A stretch of DNA of 64,000 nucleotides from positions 1 through 64,000 of the forward strand of contig NZ_JAIUJS010000010.1 in NCBI RefSeq assembly GCF_020166345.1, given 5' to 3'. Position numbers and translations under genes: made by a program. Source of the stretch: Winogradskyella vincentii. Its GTDB lineage: Bacteria > Bacteroidota > Bacteroidia > Flavobacteriales > Flavobacteriaceae. Below the pieces are notes generated by a model. The model made no database searches and was not told where the DNA came from. It saw only the letters and a program-made list of their open reading frames with translations. Every line of letters starts with the position of its first letter. Position 1 is the stretch's first letter. Of this stretch, positions 61,266 through 64,000 are shown in pieces.

Positions 61266-62552
61266 ATGTTATATCAAAGAAGTAGTGCACTTTTTAAGGA
61301 AGCAAAGACCGTAATTCCTGGTGGAGTAAATTCTCCTGTAAGGGCATTTAATGCAGTTGGTGGTACACCAATTTTTGCGAAAGAAGCCAAAGGTGCTTAT
61401 GTGTATGATGAAGATGGCAACCGGTTTATAGATTATATTAATTCTTGGGGCCCAATGTTACTGGGTCATGCATTTCCACCTGTTGTAAACGCGGTGATTG
61501 AAAAAACAAAACAGGGGACTTCGTTTGGAATGCCAACTGAATTAGAAACCAAGATTGCAAAGTTGGCTGTCTCTATGGTACCAAATATTGACAAGATTAG
61601 ATTTGTGAATTCCGGTACAGAGGCATGTATGAGCGCAATAAGGTTGGCGAGAGGTTATACTAAAAGAGATAAGATTATAAAATTTGCTGGTTGTTACCAT
61701 GGCCATAGTGATTCATTTTTAATTGCGGCTGGAAGTGGTGCTACAACATTTGGCACACCAAATAGTCCAGGTGTAACTCAAGGCACAGCAAAGGATACTT
61801 TATTGGCAAGGTATAATGATTTATCAAGTGTTGAGGAACTGGTCGATGCCAATACAGATGAAATAGCAGTAATAATAATTGAGCCAGTAGCAGGTAATAT
61901 GGGTTGTATTCCTCCTAAAGAGGGATTTTTAGAAGGATTAAGAGATATATGCAACGCGAATGGGATCCTTCTCATATTTGATGAGGTAATGACAGGCTTT
62001 AGATTAGCAAAAGGAGGAGTACAAGAGCTTAAAGGCGTTGATGCTGATATTGTTTGTTTTGGCAAAGTAGTTGGTGGAGGTTTGCCTGTAGGTGCATTTG
62101 CATCTCGCAACGAAATTATGGATGTACTTGCTCCAATTGGGCCAGTATATCAGGCAGGTACTTTAAGCGGAAATCCATTAGCAATGGCTGCTGGTTATGC
62201 AATGCTTAAGGCCATTGAGACCGATAAAGGATTGATGAATCGATTAGAAGAGAAAACAAAATATTTGCATACTGGTATAACTGAGGCTTTAAGCAAAAAT
62301 AATGTTACACATACCATAAATAGAATTGGTAGTATGATTTCAGTACATTTTGCCGAAGATGAAGTTGTAGATTTTGAAACATCTGCTAAGGGTGATAACG
62401 ACACCTTCAGGGCGTTTTTTCATGGCATGTTAGAAAGAGGTATTTATATTGCGCCAAGTGCCTTTGAAACTTGGTTTATTACAGATGCATTAACATACCA
62501 AGATTTAAATGAAACTATCTCTGCTGTTGAAGAGATTGCAAAAACACTATAA
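61266..62552 (+). CDS. hemL: Glutamate-1-semialdehyde 2,1-aminomutase
   Basis: Forms 5-aminolevulinate in the C5 haem pathway. The 428-residue class III PLP enzyme has [55 protein letters not shown] and the PLP lysine in [15 protein letters not shown] (about 265). The final FEAWF-like (FETWFITDA) segment is typical. Same operon as the preceding two genes (3-base gap). Confidence 0.96.
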   Translation: MLYQRSSALFKEAKTVIPGGVNSPVRAFNAVGGTPIFAKEAKGAYVYDEDGNRFIDYINSWGPMLLGHAFPPVVNAVIEKTKQGTSFGMPTELETKIAKLAVSMVPNIDKIRFVNSGTEACMSAIRLARGYTKRDKIIKFAGCYHGHSDSFLIAAGSGATTFGTPNSPGVTQGTAKDTLLARYNDLSSVEELVDANTDEIAVIIIEPVAGNMGCIPPKEGFLEGLRDICNANGILLIFDEVMTGFRLAKGGVQELKGVDADIVCFGKVVGGGLPVGAFASRNEIMDVLAPIGPVYQAGTLSGNPLAMAAGYAMLKAIETDKGLMNRLEEKTKYLHTGITEALSKNNVTHTINRIGSMISVHFAEDEVVDFETSAKGDNDTFRAFFHGMLERGIYIAPSAFETWFITDALTYQDLNETISAVEEIAKTL

Positions 62553-62583
62553 AAAAAGCCTTGCAATTTGCAAGGCTTTATGT
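62551..62583. terminator. Terminator after hemL, also used by the opposing gene
   Basis: AAAGCCTTGCAA (62555-62566) is the perfect complement of 62568-62579. Seven As at the left give a T tract on the minus strand for the gene at 62601. Confidence 0.8.
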
Positions 62584-62600
62584 TTAGTTTTCAACCGAAA

Positions 62601-62930
62601 TTATTCCTTCGGAAATTCTTTGTAACGTAAATATTGCTCTTCAGATAAAATTGCTTGCATTTTATCTTCAAGTAATGAATTAATTTTTTCTCTCACACCT
62701 TCTTCTACATTTGCCACATTTTTAAGATCTAAAGTAGCTTGCATATATTCTTTGTATGCCGCATATACTTGGTCTTCTTGTTCTTCATCAAATTTTATGA
62801 ACTTTCTTAGTTTTTCAGTTATTTCTGATGCTTTTTCATTTACCGTAATAATACTAGTTTGAGCCATCAATGATTGTGATCCAAAAAACATTGCTAGAGC
62901 GAAAAAACAAAGGGTGATTACCTTTTTCAT
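62601..62930 (-). CDS. Small secreted Spy-like helical protein
   Basis: 109 residues with a signal peptide (about 1-24, SLMAQ). The mature part is helical and charged, with ILSEEQYLRYKEF at the end. The same end motif occurs in the gene at 63033-63470 (ILTEEQYAKFEKM), so the two neighbours are probably distant paralogs. The arrangement resembles Spy/CpxP-type periplasmic proteins, but no family is certain. Function unknown. Confidence 0.7.
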   Translation of the reverse strand: MKKVITLCFFALAMFFGSQSLMAQTSIITVNEKASEITEKLRKFIKFDEEQEDQVYAAYKEYMQATLDLKNVANVEEGVREKINSLLEDKMQAILSEEQYLRYKEFPKE

Positions 62931-62982
62931 GTTGATTAATTAATTATTTGAGCCTAAAATAACAATTTTATTTAATTAAATA

Positions 62983-63010
62983 AAAAAGTATCGCCTAAGC
63001 GATACTTTTT
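62983..63010. terminator. Terminator between the two Spy-like genes
   Basis: 12-bp stem (62983-62994 with 62999-63010), loop CTAA. The A run on the left gives a T tract for the minus-strand gene at 63033. Confidence 0.85.
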
Positions 63011-63032
63011 ACAGTAAAAAAAGGATTCGACA

Positions 63033-63470
63033 TTATTTTCTTTTGGCGCGTTTGTTTCTTCTTTGGTGTCTTCTAGGTTTCATTTTTTCAAACTTTGCAT
63101 ATTGCTCTTCAGTTAGAATATCCTTCATTTTTTGTTTCATTTCAATTTTACTATCTAACCTTGCATTTTGCATCTTCAAAAATTCTTCTTTTGAAGGTTT
63201 ACCTTTTTCTTCTTTGTTTTGATGCTCCTCTCTTTTGTTTTGTCTGTCAACTGCTTGCTCAAGGAGAATCGATTCTACTTTCTTTTGTTGCTTATCTGTT
63301 AAATCTAGTTTTAACGTCAATTTTTTAGTTTTAAGATTTGCAACTTCTTCAGGAGTCAAATCTTTCATAATTTCTTTCCTGTGGTCATTTCCCTTTCTCT
63401 CTTGTCGTCGGTCTTGTGCAGTAGCGCTCAATGTTAAGAATGCTATAGCAATTACTATTAAGTTTTTCAT
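63033..63470 (-). CDS. Small secreted basic Spy/CpxP-like protein
   Basis: 145 residues with a signal peptide (about 1-18, LSATAQ). The mature protein is very rich in Lys, Glu, Arg and Gln, helical, with LTPEEVANLKTKKLTLKLDLTD, which looks like the LT(D/P)EQ-type repeats of LTXXQ-motif (Spy/CpxP) proteins, and a later ILTEEQYAKFEKM. The tail is strongly basic (RRHQRRNKRAKRK). Such proteins often act as periplasmic chaperones or metal-responsive stress factors; this is inference. Confidence 0.75.
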   Translation of the reverse strand: MKNLIVIAIAFLTLSATAQDRRQERKGNDHRKEIMKDLTPEEVANLKTKKLTLKLDLTDKQQKKVESILLEQAVDRQNKREEHQNKEEKGKPSKEEFLKMQNARLDSKIEMKQKMKDILTEEQYAKFEKMKPRRHQRRNKRAKRK

Positions 63471-63556
63471 TTTTAATTGTTTTAAGTTACATCCATAAGA
63501 CTACCTAAAAATGGTTTAGTTTAAATGAAAAAATAGTTTTAACAATAAATTTAACA

Positions 63557-64000
63557 TTAGGCTGTTTTTATAAATGATAGTGTTGTTGGGTAAAGTTCTG
63601 AGTCGTCTAATTTGCACTTCAGCCAGGCATAAGAACTCATTACAAAAATATCTTCTTTATAAACGGTCGTCCATGTAAATGCGTTTTCAATTTTGTTTTT
63701 CATCTGTTTTGTTGAGAAACCATGTGGATTTTTATAAAACTGCTCTGAAAAGTTTAGGAAGGTTAAAATTCTTGTTTGTTTAATTTCGGTTAGATATTTT
63801 TTGTAACGACGTCTAAAGCTTTTCAATCGAGAGTACAATAGATCTTCTTCTTTGAGCTCGATGTAAAGAAGTATTTCTGCAACATTTTTTTTAATTACCC
63901 AATCAATACCTGCCTTTTCAATATACCATTGATCTGTATGGTAGAATTTAGATAAAACAGATCTGGTACTAATTAAATCTCCGTTTTGAAAGTAAAACAT
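63557..64000 (-). CDS. Hypothetical protein, C-terminal part only
   Basis: The frame is open to the right edge of the window; the Met at the edge may be internal, so the true start may lie outside. The 147 residues seen are charged and aromatic (KIDWVIKKNVAEILLYIELKEEDLLYSRLKSFRRRYKKYL-like, in two helical stretches), with no signal peptide and no motif I recognise. It reads like helical repeats of the C-terminus of a larger protein, which I cannot name. Confidence 0.6.
   Translation of the reverse strand: MFYFQNGDLISTRSVLSKFYHTDQWYIEKAGIDWVIKKNVAEILLYIELKEEDLLYSRLKSFRRRYKKYLTEIKQTRILTFLNFSEQFYKNPHGFSTKQMKNKIENAFTWTTVYKEDIFVMSSYAWLKCKLDDSELYPTTLSFIKTA

Noticed and set aside
1-64000. CRISPR arrays, tRNA/rRNA genes, insertion sequences, prophage or attachment sites
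   Set aside because: Looked for in the gaps between genes; no direct-repeat array, cloverleaf, transposase or integrase was seen. The only tandem repeat is the 8-bp one at 21337-21400.

Overview
The window is chromosomal DNA from a member of the Flavobacteriaceae (Bacteroidota), probably a marine or other free-living aerobe. The evidence is low-GC coding sequence, gliding genes (gldA, gldB, gldC), a secreted protein with a C-terminal type IX secretion sorting domain, promoters with the Bacteroidota -7 element TAnnTTTG, weak or absent Shine-Dalgarno sequences, and many short lipoprotein signals. I see no phage, insertion sequence, CRISPR array, rRNA or tRNA. No stretch longer than 300 bases lacks a gene. 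Most of the window is ordered core metabolism; the one untidy part is about 27.8-32.4 kb.

Layout. 0-5 kb: end of a lipoprotein gene, metK behind a SAM-II-type riboswitch, a PagL-like outer-membrane deacylase with a DUF2807 lipoprotein, and gldA. 5.1-9.2 kb: an aromatic amino acid operon (pheA, aminotransferase, tyrA, DAHP synthase/chorismate mutase) preceded by a previously unannotated 21-codon leader peptide rich in Tyr, Trp and Phe codons, with mutually exclusive antiterminator and terminator hairpins. 9.2-17.7 kb: rsgA, dtd, a MazG-like gene, aroA, queA, rlmN, a type IX secreted protein and a polyprenyl diphosphate synthase. 17.8-20.3 kb: ECF sigma factor, putative membrane anti-sigma factor and outer-membrane barrel. 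20.4-27.8 kb: a secreted EEP-family hydrolase, an ADP-ribosylglycohydrolase-like lipoprotein ending in an 8-bp tandem repeat, dnaG without zinc ligands, a response regulator with Glu at the phosphorylation site, nadE, gldB and gldC.

27.8-33.6 kb: two paralogous secreted proteins of unknown function on either side of an amidohydrolase and two frameshifted genes (one TfoX-like), then a DUF4230 gene and a rhodanese gene. 33.6-46.7 kb: a complete-looking phenylacetyl-CoA degradation operon under a TetR regulator with a perfect palindromic operator at the promoter: paaE, A, B, C, D, a VOC gene, paaG, a Ser/Thr dehydratase, paaH, I, J, paaZ (with an extra DinB-like domain), a PaaF-like hydratase and paaY. 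The CoA ligase paaK is not in the window. 46.7-51.7 kb: an Lrp/AsnC regulator divergent from a branched-chain keto-acid catabolic operon (E2, ilvE, fused E1 alpha-beta).

51.7-64 kb: M20 peptidase, bestrophin-like channel, cold-shock protein, SulP transporter, DUF4136 lipoprotein, urocanate hydratase with a tiny DUF5522 gene in front, a small HExxH membrane protein, a D-cysteine desulfhydrase-like enzyme, a glucosaminidase-LysM lipoprotein, hemL, two small Spy-like periplasmic proteins and the end of a hypothetical gene.

The regulatory logic is unusually readable here: SAM sensing for metK, ribosome-stalling attenuation for aromatic amino acids, TetR/acyl-CoA control for phenylacetate, and Lrp control for branched-chain keto acids. 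All functional calls rest on motifs and remembered family features; no database search was run.
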